From an uncultured Eubacteriales bacterium (GTDB lineage: Bacteria; Bacillota; Clostridia; Oscillospirales; Acutalibacteraceae): DNA of 64,000 nt. The notes beneath the pieces are model-generated. The model did not search any database, was not told the origin of the DNA, and saw nothing but the letters and a program-made list of their open reading frames with translations. Numbering within the stretch: position 1 is the first letter of the stretch; every line of letters begins with the position of its first letter. The position numbers and the translations under genes were made by a program. Positions 31,202 to 41,660 of the stretch are shown piece by piece. The DNA lies in assembly GCA_934546985.1 (NCBI GenBank), contig CAKTEE010000004.1:62001-126000 (forward strand), in the 5' to 3' direction.

Positions 31202-34200
31202 TTATTCCGCCAAAATTGGCTTCCAGTAATCCGGCATGCAATCCGGGGCAGTATTATTATCTCTGGCGGCATGGGCTGTAATGCATTCATAGTTTATGCC
31301 GTTGTAAGAAACAATGTCGCCAATATTATATGCCGTAAGAACTGTCCATACATTTTCATCGGTGCCGGAAGATAAAATCTGTGCAACCTTTTCTGAAATC
31401 TGGCTGCGGAGCTCTTCCTGCTCCGTTACTGCCTGAGAACCGGAAACTGCTGAACTTGTGTCTTCCATGAAGGAAACTAACTCACCGAGACCTGCCGCTT
31501 CAACTGCATCCTGCATATAGCGGGTATACGCACCTCTGGATGCAACCAGAAGAATCTTCGCATTCGGGCTAAGGCTATGCACTGTGTTGAGCAGGCTTTC
31601 CATCGCCGCAATCAATTCGATCGTGCGGTCTCCTTCTGTCATGGAATCATTGATAGAAATTACAACCAAATCCGATTGGTCGTTTTCCAATACCAATGAT
31701 TTTACTGCATCTTCAAGCAGGGTATAACCATCTTTTTTTGTCAGGCTATAGCCGCTGGAAGCAACTACTGTCGGGAGTACACCGGAGCTTCTGATTAAAT
31801 CATAAGCCGCCGCATTATTAATATTGGTAATCTTACTGCCGGCATCCGGTACACCCAGTACTGCAGAACCATTGCCTAACAGCATTGCTTTGGATTTACT
31901 GTTCAATACCGCATTTGCAGCCTGAACCTTATTAACCAAAGTGATCGTGCCGTTTGCATCATCATAGGTAAAATCATAATCTGCATTACCTGCGGTAAAT
32001 TTCATGTAAATAGAAGCAGTTGCAGCTTCAAATGCACATTCAAAAGCACCTGCGGTATATGTCACCTGACCATCAGCAGAAACCGTAATTTGTACGGCCG
32101 GGCCGTTTACACCATATCCAAAGGTAGTCATGCAATATCCATAGTAATAAACGCCTGCTTCTGTAATTGTCTTCTGGTTGCTTGCATGAAGCGCTGCCTC
32201 CGGAGTTGCACCGTTTGCTTCAAACCAACCGCCGTACAAAAGCCATCCGCTGGATTCATTTTGCGCCGGAGTAATCGTAACCGGCAAGCCGCTGGAAGAA
32301 CCAGCCTCTACATGTACCGTAAGCTGAGCTGTCTTTCCACCGTCTTCTGTCGTAACTGTAATTACAGTATCACCTTCTGCCAGTGCTGTAACCAAACCGT
32401 TATCAGAAACGGATGCAATGCCTGCCTGAGAAGATGACCATGTAACAGCCTGATTTGAAGCATTGCTCGGAGTAATAACAGCTTCAAGCTGCATAGTTCT
32501 GTTAACCTGAAGGTTTACCGTACCGCTGACAGCCACGCCATCCTTGCGCAGTGTAACATCTGTAACAGGAACATTTGCACCGGCTTCTGTTACTGTAACC
32601 TGAACCTGAGCAGTATATCCGCCGTCAACGGTTCTAACAGTAATCACAGCATTGCCTGTGTCAACAGGGGTAATCACTCCGTTTTCAACAGTGGCTACAT
32701 TAACATTGCTGCTTTCCCATGTAACCTGCTGGTTTGTTGCATTTGCCGGCTGTACCGTTGCATTTACAGTAAAGCTATTCGGGGTAAATCCATTATTGTC
32801 CTTAACAAAGGCAGCTTCACTTGCATCAACCGTTACGCCAGTAACCGGCCGTGAATTGACTGTAATTGTTGCAGTACCTTTTACGCCGTTTGCCGCTTCC
32901 GCAGTAATGGTTGCCGTACCTGCACTGATTGCAGTCACCTTACCGTTCTGGTCTACAACTGCAATATTATTATTATCGCTGGACCATGTAACAGAAGGAT
33001 TGAAGAGGTTATCCGGCATATAAACCGGTACTAAAGTAACTGTTTCATCAACGTACAGGCTCTGGTTTGTTAAACCAATGGCTGTAATTTCAGCATCTGT
33101 CACCGTAACTGTTACTGTTGCAGTCTTTGTTTCGTCTGCAGCAGATTTTACAGTAATGGTTGCTGTACCTACGCCAACTGCTGTAACAAGACCGTTTTCA
33201 TTTACAGTTACAACATTCTGGTTGTCACTGGACCATACGACTGCTTTATTACCGGCGTCTTCCGGCAATACAGTAGCGGTCAGTTGCTGTGTACCCTTAC
33301 CTATAAATGAGAGACTATTGGTATCCAACGTTATGCTGTCTACCGGAACCTCAGGCGTTACGCCTTCTGTCCACTGGAGAATATAGGAACCATCCGCCTG
33401 TTGTACAATCTTAGCATAAGTGGTACCGGCTGCTTCCATAACAGGTGCAGCATTCCAGCTTGTACTGATGCAACGGACATCTCTAACAGAAATTACACCT
33501 GTATTTGAAACCGCGATTTCTGCAAATTTGGCATAACCTTCATATGATTTGTAATAATCATTTTCAGTACCAAATACAAAGTAATGAGTTCCCGGAGCCA
33601 AATCTTTTATCATAGAATCAGAAATATTGCTAAGACTTGCGCCATCTCCGGTTTCAACCCAAGCGCCCTTTGTCCATTCACCTGCTGTTACCGGCTTCAC
33701 AGATACTGTACCGGAGAAGTTAATAACTTCAATGGTAAAGGTGGCGCTTACCTCCGGATTCGCAGCGGAGGTTGCAGTAATCACTGCAGTACCAACGCTG
33801 ATACCTGTTACCTTACCATTTTCATCGACAGTTGCAATATCATTATTGCTGCTGGACCATGTTAATGTTTTATCTGTTGCTTCCGCCGGGGTAACTTCTG
33901 CATTCAGAACAGTTGTCCCGTCTACTGAACCTGTCACATTGACCGGAATCTTAGCAGAGCCGGTAATGACAATGCCTGTAACCGGAATTTTATCCGCAAC
34001 AATCAAGGTAACGGATGCAGATTTTGAAGAATCAAAGCTGGAAGTAGCTGTAATGGTTACCTCGCCTGCTTTCAGCGCTTTTACTACACCGTTTGCATCT
34101 ACTTCAGCAATAGAATCATCACTGCTGCTCCAAAGCACATCTGTGCTCGCTCCGCCTACAGCGGTTACGGTTGCCTGAAGGGCTACTTCATCGCCAACAA

Positions 34201-37200
34201 AAACGGTATTGGACTGCGGCGGTGTAATGGTAACACCCGTCACACCTGCGCCTACAGGGCCAACATAAATCCATGCTCCAGTACCATCTCCTTCTTCTGA
34301 TGTATCCAAAGAAGCGGTCGGAACTGTCTGTGTCCATTCTTTGCAATAGTAGTAACCATCTTCATAAATGACTAAATCTTTTGAGTTATAGTTCTCTTTA
34401 GAAGAATCATAAATCTGCGCTTGTGCAGTATCGTAAACGTAAACTTTAATTGTTTTATTCACTGTACTGCTCTGTGACCCTGCTGCCGCTGTGAACTCTA
34501 CTATTTGTCTCGTATCATCTGCAACAGACAGGCTGTTTCCAGCAGTTACAAGAATCTTATTCGGATTCTCTGCATCAACGGTAATTTCTGCAACACCCGC
34601 TGCACCGCCGGACCAATATACACGTTGGTTCGTCGCATCAGAAGGCGTTACTGTACCGGTCAAAGCAACAGAACCACCCACCGGAATGTGACGTGTACCG
34701 CTTGCAGATACATCTACGCCTTTCGCAGCAACATAAGTAATTCTGGTTTTCAGTGTTCCAAGTACCTGATCGCCATACTTAACGTCAATATCAATTTCTC
34801 CGCCGTTGCCGGGATCGAAATCTTCTGACAGTGTAACTTCGATATTGCCATCAGCGTTAATTACTGCGCTAAGACCTGCTTTTGCACAAGAGAATGTCAA
34901 ATCATCTTTTGCTTCTGCAAGGGTTCTGGTTTCAGTTTCATCATAGCCATCCGCACCATACAATACGGTAGACTGATTTGCCTGAATCACTACTGTTCCG
35001 CCAACTTTCAGTTCTGTACCTGTCGGTGCTGACAAGTTCATACTGATTGGGAAAAGCGGCGGTGTTGCTATCACGTTGAAATTCAATGATGCACTGAAAT
35101 CACCATAAGATGCTGTTAATACAGCGCCTTCGCCAATTGCCAGCGGTGTTACTGTAAGAATGCCGCCCGCACCAATAGCAGATGTGGAAATAACATCCTG
35201 TGTGCCGGAAACTGCGGTATGGACGGTTACGCCCAAGGTTGACGGCAATACATATTCACCATTCTGCATTACAAGAACAGGGATAAAATTCTTACCTCTG
35301 CCATTGTTAAACATGCTAATGGTTTCGTTATTTTCACGATTCAAGAAACGGATGCCTGTAATCTTATCTATCTGTTCTCCATTATCACTGACAGTGACTT
35401 GTATTTCTGCTGTACGCGGGAAACCTTCTGTCTCAGAGGTTGCAACAATTGTAGTAGTACCTTCAATACTGCCGCCTTTGAGAGAAACCATACCGGTTTC
35501 CTGATCATACGCGCACTCTGCAAGCAAGTTGTTTCCGTCTTTCTCCTTAACGGAAATATTAATGCCGGCTTCTTTCGGCGTCTTAGTTTTTCCATCGCTG
35601 AAATTAATCAATACGCCAACCCTGCCGGTACCGTCAGTGCTGACCTGCATTGCAGTACGGTCAAAAGTAATGCCTGTAGCAATTGCCTGAACCGGATCGA
35701 AAGAAGCTGTATCACGTCCAAGTGATGAACCCTCTGTTACCTTAATTGTAGAAAGGGAAAGGATTGTACCCTTAGAAAGACCAACTTCTGAATCCAGTTC
35801 TTCACCGGATTTATAAATCTCAAAAACGCTGGACTGCGGAATCTCCGGCAGCAAATCAGATACATTATAATACATCTGTGTACTGGAACCAACGCTGATA
35901 GTTTTTTCTTTATACCAACCGTTGCCGGAACCATTTGCTGTTGCAGTCTCATTTTCTCCTTTTTCAGCGAAACGGCATCTAACCGTCATATTGGTAGCCG
36001 CATTGTTCAGGGATTTTGCTTCAATCTGCATAGTCAGAGGAATGCTGTCTGCAATCGCCTGTGATGACGGACTGTATTTAAATGTAACACCTGTACCGAC
36101 AGATGTAACATACAGCTCGTTTTTCGGTCCATCCATGTTATAACGGTCAAGCTGAACGCCGCCTACAACATGCTCAATCTCATTGCCTTCATCATCATAC
36201 AATGGAGGCGCACCTTCATCGTTACTGCCGACATAGTAATTTTCTACACCAAACAGTTTGATACGGTTACCGCCAATGTCTGCATTGTGGTTTGAATTTT
36301 CATTACGGAGCAAGTCACGCAATTCATAAATAACTGCATGTTTTTCCGCCTCTGTATAATAATCTTCTTTTGCCTGCGCATTTGCAGACAGAGGATTATA
36401 AATACGGATACCATCAATTACAACCACATTACCTGTAGACGGATAGGTTCTGGTTCCATCTACTGTAAGCTGAACAGTGTAATCTCCCCACTCAAGATTC
36501 TTAACGGAAATAACCGGAATCTGATAAAGGGCCTTGTTCGGAACTTCATAATAGTTACTTACCAGTATATCTTTCACAACCGTATCCGTGCCCTGTTTTG
36601 TTACCTGGCACTTGATAATACCGGAACGGTTATCTGTATAACTGATAATATCAAAACCTGTGCCTCTGAAATTAAAGGTTACTGTTGCTGCACCGTCTAC
36701 GAAATCTTCCTTAATCGGCGCAATTTTTTCCGTCAGGTAATCACGATAGGTCTTTCCTTCATTGGCAGGATCTTTCTGATAATCTGCCCAAGAAGGCATT
36801 TCTTTCTCTGCACCACCGATTTGGTGAGCAGAACCAAAGCTGAATCCAAGGTCATCCTTATACTGGTTGTCATAACCGTAGTTATCGGTATCGGTTCCAG
36901 CAGAGGAATTATCATTGGACTGACTGCCATCGGTAGTAGGTTTCGCATTGCCTGTATTATCATCAGTAACTACACTCCAGTTACCGCCGTAAATAATTGC
37001 ACTGTCAGCACTTTCACCTACGGTTGAAGAACTGAAATTATCTTCATAATAAACACTGGAGGCAGGTACTACCGTTACAGATGCATAACGGTTATAAGGT
37101 TCACCTACATCAGCCAGAGTATGCTGAGATTCATAAACAAATACATCCACATCATTGATAAACTTTGTAGGTGTATAGGTTACTGCATTTTTATCCGAAG

Positions 37201-39625
37201 ATGAAGCACGCAGTTCACCGTAATTACCCCTGACTGGAGTCTGATTTGGGGTATCTGCAGCAGAAGCGGCAACTTCCTGGAAGGTAAGCGCTGACGGACG
37301 TGTACCCTGACCGTTGTTTGCATCTGCAAGGTTCGCACTTACATTCTGCGAATCCCAAGCCAAAGCTTTCAGGAACGGGTTTGAACCATCCGGATAACTA
37401 TCATTGGATAATACATCCAGCGTAACAGGCAGACCGTAATCTACAACTACCCAGTCATTCTTAATGCTTGCATGCATAATAACATAAGTGGTGTTTGATG
37501 CCTGGAAAGTCTGCGTACCGCCTTCATCATGGCCGGAAGCGGTTACCGGTGTCTGGAACTTGCCGACATCCGGGAAAGTAGTTGTCGCAAAATCAATGCG
37601 TATTGTTTTTGACGTTACTGTACCGTCATCTGTTTTTCCGTTAATCTTACTCAGAAGTTCGGAAAGGGTTGTTGGCACGGAAGCACCGGTTTCATCAACT
37701 GTTTGAACAGTATAACTGCCCGGGTCTACCGGTGTGGTTTTCCACGGAGAACTCGAATCATTCGGATTCTCCCTCTCATAAACACCGTTAGGCGTAATTC
37801 TGATATTCAGCCTGTTGTCTACAACCTCAACGCCGTACAAATCGTTGCTATCGGGATTGCTGACAATATATTCATAATAAATCGGGGTATTAACAGGCTG
37901 GGAAACTGCTTCCTTAACAACGGCACTGGTACCTTTTTCAAATACAGGAGAAACCTGTGTATCGAATTTCGTGTTGCTGTCAGGATTATCGTTTACATAA
38001 GCGTTTACCTCAACATCAATCGCACCGCTCTTAATGGTTTTACCGGAGGTAAACAGGTGAAGCCTTGACATACCGCCGCCGTCGTCATAGTCGCCCGCGA
38101 TAATATCAATGCGGTTTGCACCAGGCTGGAGCAAGTCGGAAATATCAAAGGTTGATTCACTGGTGTGTACATGCCAGTAAGCTGCGAACGCATAGTTCTG
38201 ATTGTAAAGTTTTTCAGCTTCAGCCGGATCGCTCGGAGTCCAGCTTGTCCCGCCGTTATACTTAACCGGTGAAACAATACAATTTTCAGAACCGGTCGGT
38301 TCATTACAAGATGCTCCGTATGGAGTATTATTGTAATCATAACCGTTTTTGCGCATTAAAAGATTTGCTTCAGATGAAACAGCAGAATTATCTGTCCCTT
38401 TAATGGTATAGTCAGAATTTGCGCCTTCTGACAAGTCGTTGGTAGTAGCACGGTAAAGCGGCTTTCCGTTAACGAATACATCCATAGCGTCGTCACCGGC
38501 AACCAAAGACGCACCGTCCGCCAACGCAAGGTAAATCAAATCTTTATTCTGGAAGTCTTCTTCCGTCAAATAAAAATAACCGGAAAAACGGCGAACCGTA
38601 GTAGCAGCACGAAGGTTATAATAATCTGCTTCCGTATGTGTCAGCCATGTACACCATTCGCCCTGGTTGTTTTCATTACCCCAGCGTTTGAAACGGTCCT
38701 GATCTTTATAATGATAGATACCGTAACGAACATCATAGCTTTCTTCGGTTTCGCCGGCGCTGGTCTGCACCTTTACAGTCAGATGCTCCCAGTTGTTATA
38801 ATCCTGAGCACCCGCACCTTCCGGAGAACCGATAACCGGCGGCTGTGTTGTTTTGCCTGTCCCAATATAACGGTAAAAACCGTGGTCAGAACCCTTTACA
38901 ACATCACCGGTGCTGTATTCAGTGCCGTTGACATAGGTACCGCGGAATGACATATCCGTTATTGTTGGATACTGGGATTTCTGATAATCATACTCATATA
39001 CCACACTTGGGGTAACCGTGGTATCAGTGAATGTCAGCTTGGTCAGAACGTCTGACCCCGCCGGGCGGAAACCGCCGTCCCAAACATATTTGACATCGTA
39101 TTTCACGTTATCAAATTTAGCTTCGGCACTGTAAAGCTGCCAGATTGCATCCGCAGCCGCAGAGCCTGCTTCCAGCGCAAGGGCGTCCTTGCTGCTGAGC
39201 GCCTTGTCCGCATAAGCAATCTTCATGGAAGAGTATTTATAAGAATTGCTCTTCTCGGGAATGGATTGACCGGATGGATTATACTGTACATCATATGTAT
39301 AGTTATTCGTCGTATCCGCCGGGTCATCCACCGCTGCAAGCAATTTGGAGAGTTCATATGTCTCGCCTGCACGCAGGGTCAGCACGGTTTCGTTTTCGTC
39401 AACGTCGCCGTAAGGCCCAGTCAATTCTCCTTCCATCCACTCTTTGCTTCGCGTCCAGTAGATCTTTATTTCGTCGAGAGACGATGTGTCGAAATCCCTC
39501 CCTCCGATGTTGATACCCGTGGCGCCCTGGGTATCAGCCGCGGCGGCAGTAAAACCTGCCGACAGCATGCTTAACAGCATAACTGCCGTGAGGAAGATGC
39601 TAAGGGTTTTTTTGGTTTTCCTCAT
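31202..39625 (-). CDS. Giant modular secreted protein: Ig-like domains, SGNH-like region, chitin-binding-like C-terminus
   Basis: The start at 39625 has an AAAGAGG site and opens a clear signal peptide (MRKTKKTLSIFLTAVMLLSM onward, cleavage near TAAAAD); the longer frame from 39751 reads through the promoter. About 2,807 residues. The N-terminal 850 residues hold beta-rich regions with a segment like a carbohydrate-binding module (STGDVVKGSDHGFYRYIG) and a DUF11-like repeat (PIYYEYIVSNPDSNDLYGV). From about 855 a unit YYEDNF to TYPSTGNVVVIDGIRIYNP is shared with the chitinase-like protein. At least seven Big2-type Ig domains follow (VTWSS/VLWSS...ITAT patterns), interspersed with an unusual W/Y-rich module. 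Residues about 2575-2760 look like an SGNH hydrolase-type fold (GNGSAVLGV, DLVVISINDSM), and the end resembles a CBM5/12 (YNIGDIVSYNGINYECI). No sorting or SLH signal is present. Confidence 0.8.
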   Translation of the reverse strand: MRKTKKTLSIFLTAVMLLSMLSAGFTAAAADTQGATGINIGGRDFDTSSLDEIKIYWTRSKEWMEGELTGPYGDVDENETVLTLRAGETYELSKLLAAVDDPADTTNNYTYDVQYNPSGQSIPEKSNSYKYSSMKIAYADKALSSKDALALEAGSAAADAIWQLYSAEAKFDNVKYDVKYVWDGGFRPAGSDVLTKLTFTDTTVTPSVVYEYDYQKSQYPTITDMSFRGTYVNGTEYSTGDVVKGSDHGFYRYIGTGKTTQPPVIGSPEGAGAQDYNNWEHLTVKVQTSAGETEESYDVRYGIYHYKDQDRFKRWGNENNQGEWCTWLTHTEADYYNLRAATTVRRFSGYFYLTEEDFQNKDLIYLALADGASLVAGDDAMDVFVNGKPLYRATTNDLSEGANSDYTIKGTDNSAVSSEANLLMRKNGYDYNNTPYGASCNEPTGSENCIVSPVKYNGGTSWTPSDPAEAEKLYNQNYAFAAYWHVHTSESTFDISDLLQPGANRIDIIAGDYDDGGGMSRLHLFTSGKTIKSGAIDVEVNAYVNDNPDSNTKFDTQVSPVFEKGTSAVVKEAVSQPVNTPIYYEYIVSNPDSNDLYGVEVVDNRLNIRITPNGVYERENPNDSSSPWKTTPVDPGSYTVQTVDETGASVPTTLSELLSKINGKTDDGTVTSKTIRIDFATTTFPDVGKFQTPVTASGHDEGGTQTFQASNTTYVIMHASIKNDWVVVDYGLPVTLDVLSNDSYPDGSNPFLKALAWDSQNVSANLADANNGQGTRPSALTFQEVAASAADTPNQTPVRGNYGELRASSSDKNAVTYTPTKFINDVDVFVYESQHTLADVGEPYNRYASVTVVPASSVYYEDNFSSSTVGESADSAIIYGGNWSVVTDDNTGNAKPTTDGSQSNDNSSAGTDTDNYGYDNQYKDDLGFSFGSAHQIGGAEKEMPSWADYQKDPANEGKTYRDYLTEKIAPIKEDFVDGAATVTFNFRGTGFDIISYTDNRSGIIKCQVTKQGTDTVVKDILVSNYYEVPNKALYQIPVISVKNLEWGDYTVQLTVDGTRTYPSTGNVVVIDGIRIYNPLSANAQAKEDYYTEAEKHAVIYELRDLLRNENSNHNADIGGNRIKLFGVENYYVGSNDEGAPPLYDDEGNEIEHVVGGVQLDRYNMDGPKNELYVTSVGTGVTFKYSPSSQAIADSIPLTMQIEAKSLNNAATNMTVRCRFAEKGENETATANGSGNGWYKEKTISVGSSTQMYYNVSDLLPEIPQSSVFEIYKSGEELDSEVGLSKGTILSLSTIKVTEGSSLGRDTASFDPVQAIATGITFDRTAMQVSTDGTGRVGVLINFSDGKTKTPKEAGINISVKEKDGNNLLAECAYDQETGMVSLKGGSIEGTTTIVATSETEGFPRTAEIQVTVSDNGEQIDKITGIRFLNRENNETISMFNNGRGKNFIPVLVMQNGEYVLPSTLGVTVHTAVSGTQDVISTSAIGAGGILTVTPLAIGEGAVLTASYGDFSASLNFNVIATPPLFPISMNLSAPTGTELKVGGTVVIQANQSTVLYGADGYDETETRTLAEAKDDLTFSCAKAGLSAVINADGNIEVTLSEDFDPGNGGEIDIDVKYGDQVLGTLKTRITYVAAKGVDVSASGTRHIPVGGSVALTGTVTPSDATNQRVYWSGGAAGVAEITVDAENPNKILVTAGNSLSVADDTRQIVEFTAAAGSQSSTVNKTIKVYVYDTAQAQIYDSSKENYNSKDLVIYEDGYYYCKEWTQTVPTASLDTSEEGDGTGAWIYVGPVGAGVTGVTITPPQSNTVFVGDEVALQATVTAVGGASTDVLWSSSDDSIAEVDANGVVKALKAGEVTITATSSFDSSKSASVTLIVADKIPVTGIVITGSAKIPVNVTGSVDGTTVLNAEVTPAEATDKTLTWSSSNNDIATVDENGKVTGISVGTAVITATSAANPEVSATFTIEVINFSGTVSVKPVTAGEWTKGAWVETGDGASLSNISDSMIKDLAPGTHYFVFGTENDYYKSYEGYAKFAEIAVSNTGVISVRDVRCISTSWNAAPVMEAAGTTYAKIVQQADGSYILQWTEGVTPEVPVDSITLDTNSLSFIGKGTQQLTATVLPEDAGNKAVVWSSDNQNVVTVNENGLVTAVGVGTATITVKSAADETKTATVTVTVTDAEITAIGLTNQSLYVDETVTLVPVYMPDNLFNPSVTWSSDNNNIAVVDQNGKVTAISAGTATITAEAANGVKGTATITVNSRPVTGVTVDASEAAFVKDNNGFTPNSFTVNATVQPANATNQQVTWESSNVNVATVENGVITPVDTGNAVITVRTVDGGYTAQVQVTVTEAGANVPVTDVTLRKDGVAVSGTVNLQVNRTMQLEAVITPSNASNQAVTWSSSQAGIASVSDNGLVTALAEGDTVITVTTEDGGKTAQLTVHVEAGSSSGLPVTITPAQNESSGWLLYGGWFEANGATPEAALHASNQKTITEAGVYYYGYCMTTFGYGVNGPAVQITVSADGQVTYTAGAFECAFEAATASIYMKFTAGNADYDFTYDDANGTITLVNKVQAANAVLNSKSKAMLLGNGSAVLGVPDAGSKITNINNAAAYDLIRSSGVLPTVVASSGYSLTKKDGYTLLEDAVKSLVLENDQSDLVVISINDSMTEGDRTIELIAAMESLLNTVHSLSPNAKILLVASRGAYTRYMQDAVEAAGLGELVSFMEDTSSAVSGSQAVTEQEELRSQISEKVAQILSSGTDENVWTVLTAYNIGDIVSYNGINYECITAHAARDNNTAPDCMPDYWKPILAE

Positions 39626-39698
39626 ATACACAACCTCTTTTCCATAAAATGGATAACCTTCAAACCGCCGTATTGAATTCGGCAGTTTTACATTTTTA

Positions 39699-39728
39699 AT
39701 TATATAACATTTACAGGGGAAAATACAA
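39699..39728 (-). promoter_or_regulatory. Promoter of the giant secreted protein gene
   Basis: Minus-strand TTGTAT (39723-39728) and TATAAT (39699-39704) with an 18-base spacer; the leader has a small GCCG/CGGC hairpin. Confidence 0.68.
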
Positions 39729-39864
39729 GTATTTCTATATGCACAAATCATAAAAATTTACTTGATATATTTGCCATTTTTTGCTAAAATTACTTGAATT
39801 CACAAAATCAGTTGTATTGCTCACAGATAAAATTCCATTTTATTGAGCAAATACAGCAAAAAAA

Positions 39865-41214
39865 TCAAGAAAAGGTGTATGGATACTTTTCCCGCAGGCT
39901 GCCCATAGCGGCTTCCATTTTTCGAGAATACAGCGCGTGATAAGAACGGTTATGCCATTCTTCATCCTGCGTGCGCTCTACAAAATAAAACACATGCGCG
40001 CCATATTCCGATTCAATTACTGTTTTGTCGCCCGCTTTACGTGCACTGTCAAAGCACCAGTCTTCCATCGCCTGCGGCTGACCGCCCAAATAAACATTCT
40101 GATACAATCCGCCGTTTTCTTTCTCTGCGCTGAGAGAAGAATTTTCTGCAACAAGCTGAATAAAATCCTTTTCTGTACTGAATTTTTCAAGCAAGCTGTC
40201 TGCTTTTTCCCTTGCAGCCTGCATGCTCCCAGCCTCTTTGCTGAGAATACTGATTTGGCGCACTGTTACCAATGGTTCTGACGACTTGCGGCGGCTTAAA
40301 AAATACAGCACATATACGCCCTTGCTGTCTTCAACCACAGTTTTGTCCCCGTTTTTCCGCCCAGCGTCAAACAGCCATTCCGCTGGCGCTTCATTTAAAG
40401 TTTGTTTCAAAACATTCTGGTTCAGCGTTGCGTTCCGGTCAGCAGCGGCTTGCTGATTTTCTTCCGGCACATATGCTTTGGCAAAGTTAATGAAACTTTC
40501 CTCTGTCGTTATTTTGCCGAGCATCTCCTGCCCCTTGGCAAGAACCTGTGCATTTGTCTCTGAATCCCCTTCCGTATATGGCAAAAATAAAGAACGGAAA
40601 TTCACTTTGTCAAAATCCCCGGAATTACTGCCATACCATGCCGTCACTTCATCCTCTGAGGGAATCCACTGCGGTTCCAGCACAGAATTATAATAATCTT
40701 TTGCCGTATACATCCGCTCAAATACCGCTTGAAGGTCCTGCTGACGAATATCGGAGCCAAACATTTTTTTAATGTAATCATCCAGTGAAACTCCAGCCTC
40801 TTCACACTCAGAAAGCATCTGCGCCATAACAGCATCTGCCTCCTGTTTCCCTTTTTCCGATGGGAACTGCCAACCCTGTGCTTTTGCTTCATTCAGGCAA
40901 ATAACGGTTTTCTGAATTTCTCTTGCCACAAGATAACGAAAATAATCATCAAAAGTAGGAAATTCCTCTACTCCCGTAGAAGCGTTGAGTGTGGAAATGC
41001 CTTCTTCTGTGGAAATATCAATACCGTTCTGCGTTAAATAATATACATAATAATAGTTGCATTCTGCATCACTGATACGCTCACCCGCAACAGTAAGCAC
41101 AGTTTTTCCTCCGGTTTCTTCCTGTCTGCATCCGGCACACCCTGCCGCGGCTATTATCACCGCCAGCATCAATGCCACCGCACGGGAACATCTTTTATAA
41201 AATATCTTTCCTAT
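39865..41214 (-). CDS. PrsA-like peptidyl-prolyl isomerase lipoprotein (parvulin type), unusual start
   Basis: The conventional frame begins at GTG 41178, which gives a signal peptide lacking its basic part. Twelve codons earlier an ATA at 41214, spaced correctly from AAAGGAGG, gives MGKIFYKRCSRAVALMLAVI and a proper lipobox AAAGC, so ATA initiation or an ATG-to-ATA change is likely. The protein (about 449 residues) has a SurA/PrsA-type N-terminal region and two parvulin-like segments (residues near 200-305 and 310-430), each with FINFAK/FIQLVAE and AGDKTVVE/AGDKTVIE motifs. It would help exported proteins fold at the outer membrane face, plausibly the giant proteins on either side. Confidence 0.82.
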   Translation of the reverse strand: MGKIFYKRCSRAVALMLAVIIAAAGCAGCRQEETGGKTVLTVAGERISDAECNYYYVYYLTQNGIDISTEEGISTLNASTGVEEFPTFDDYFRYLVAREIQKTVICLNEAKAQGWQFPSEKGKQEADAVMAQMLSECEEAGVSLDDYIKKMFGSDIRQQDLQAVFERMYTAKDYYNSVLEPQWIPSEDEVTAWYGSNSGDFDKVNFRSLFLPYTEGDSETNAQVLAKGQEMLGKITTEESFINFAKAYVPEENQQAAADRNATLNQNVLKQTLNEAPAEWLFDAGRKNGDKTVVEDSKGVYVLYFLSRRKSSEPLVTVRQISILSKEAGSMQAAREKADSLLEKFSTEKDFIQLVAENSSLSAEKENGGLYQNVYLGGQPQAMEDWCFDSARKAGDKTVIESEYGAHVFYFVERTQDEEWHNRSYHALYSRKMEAAMGSLREKYPYTFS

Positions 41215-41255
41215 TTTCCATTCCTCCTTTATTATCCTGCATGCATTCGTTCAAA

Positions 41256-41302
41256 CAAAAAACTGCCGGACTAAGTACAAGCGTACAAAGCACCGGCAGT
41301 TC
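41256..41302 (-). terminator. Terminator after the PqqD-like gene
   Basis: AACTGCCGG pairs with CCGGCAGTT, with a GTAC-rich inner stem; TTTTTTG follows on the minus strand. Confidence 0.85.
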
Positions 41303-41306
41303 CTGT

Positions 41307-41573
41307 CTATTCTTCCAATAACCCGTTTGCACGCAGGCTGTCTAAAAATTCTGCAAGATCCGCCTGTGCCTGTGCCAGGGATACATCAAACTCCGCTGTC
41401 AAACTGTTCAGCAAAGTTTCCTGCTGTGTTTCCTGCTGTAAAAGCTCCCATAAGAACAGCGCTGTCTCATTTAATGTAATTATCCCATTAAAATCCACAA
41501 CCCGTTCTCCTACGGGAATTACAATCCATTCCCCAACAATCTGGCGCGCCAGAAAACCTTCTTTTATCTTCAT
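41307..41573 (-). CDS. PqqD-like / RiPP recognition element protein
   Basis: The 88-residue protein (IVIPVGERVVDFNGIITLNETALFLWELLQQETQQETLLNSL, then AQAQADLAEFLDSLRANGLLEE) has the winged-helix pattern of PqqD: a short beta sheet, LNETALFLWELL, and a final LxxLxxxGLL helix. In known systems this domain binds the leader peptide of a ribosomal peptide and presents it to a modifying enzyme. No radical SAM or other maturase is next to it here. It lies 88 bases behind the chitinase-like gene without a terminator between, so it is probably co-transcribed with it. Confidence 0.78.
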   Translation of the reverse strand: MKIKEGFLARQIVGEWIVIPVGERVVDFNGIITLNETALFLWELLQQETQQETLLNSLTAEFDVSLAQAQADLAEFLDSLRANGLLEE

Positions 41574-41660
41574 CTCTGATCATCTCCTGACATTGCCTTA
41601 CTGTAATTATCATCATAACGCAAACTTGTATTTTCTGCAACTGTTTTTATTTGTATATTA

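Noticed and set aside
33627..34178. Val/Thr-rich plus-strand frame opposite Ig-like domains
   Set aside because: Its periodic composition is just the complement of the repeated Ig-domain codons.
36338..37027. Long plus-strand frame (229 codons) inside the giant protein gene
   Set aside because: It is a frame shadow of the minus-strand coding sequence; its product is rich in Ile, Cys and Arg without family features, and the opposite frame has clear Ig-like repeats.
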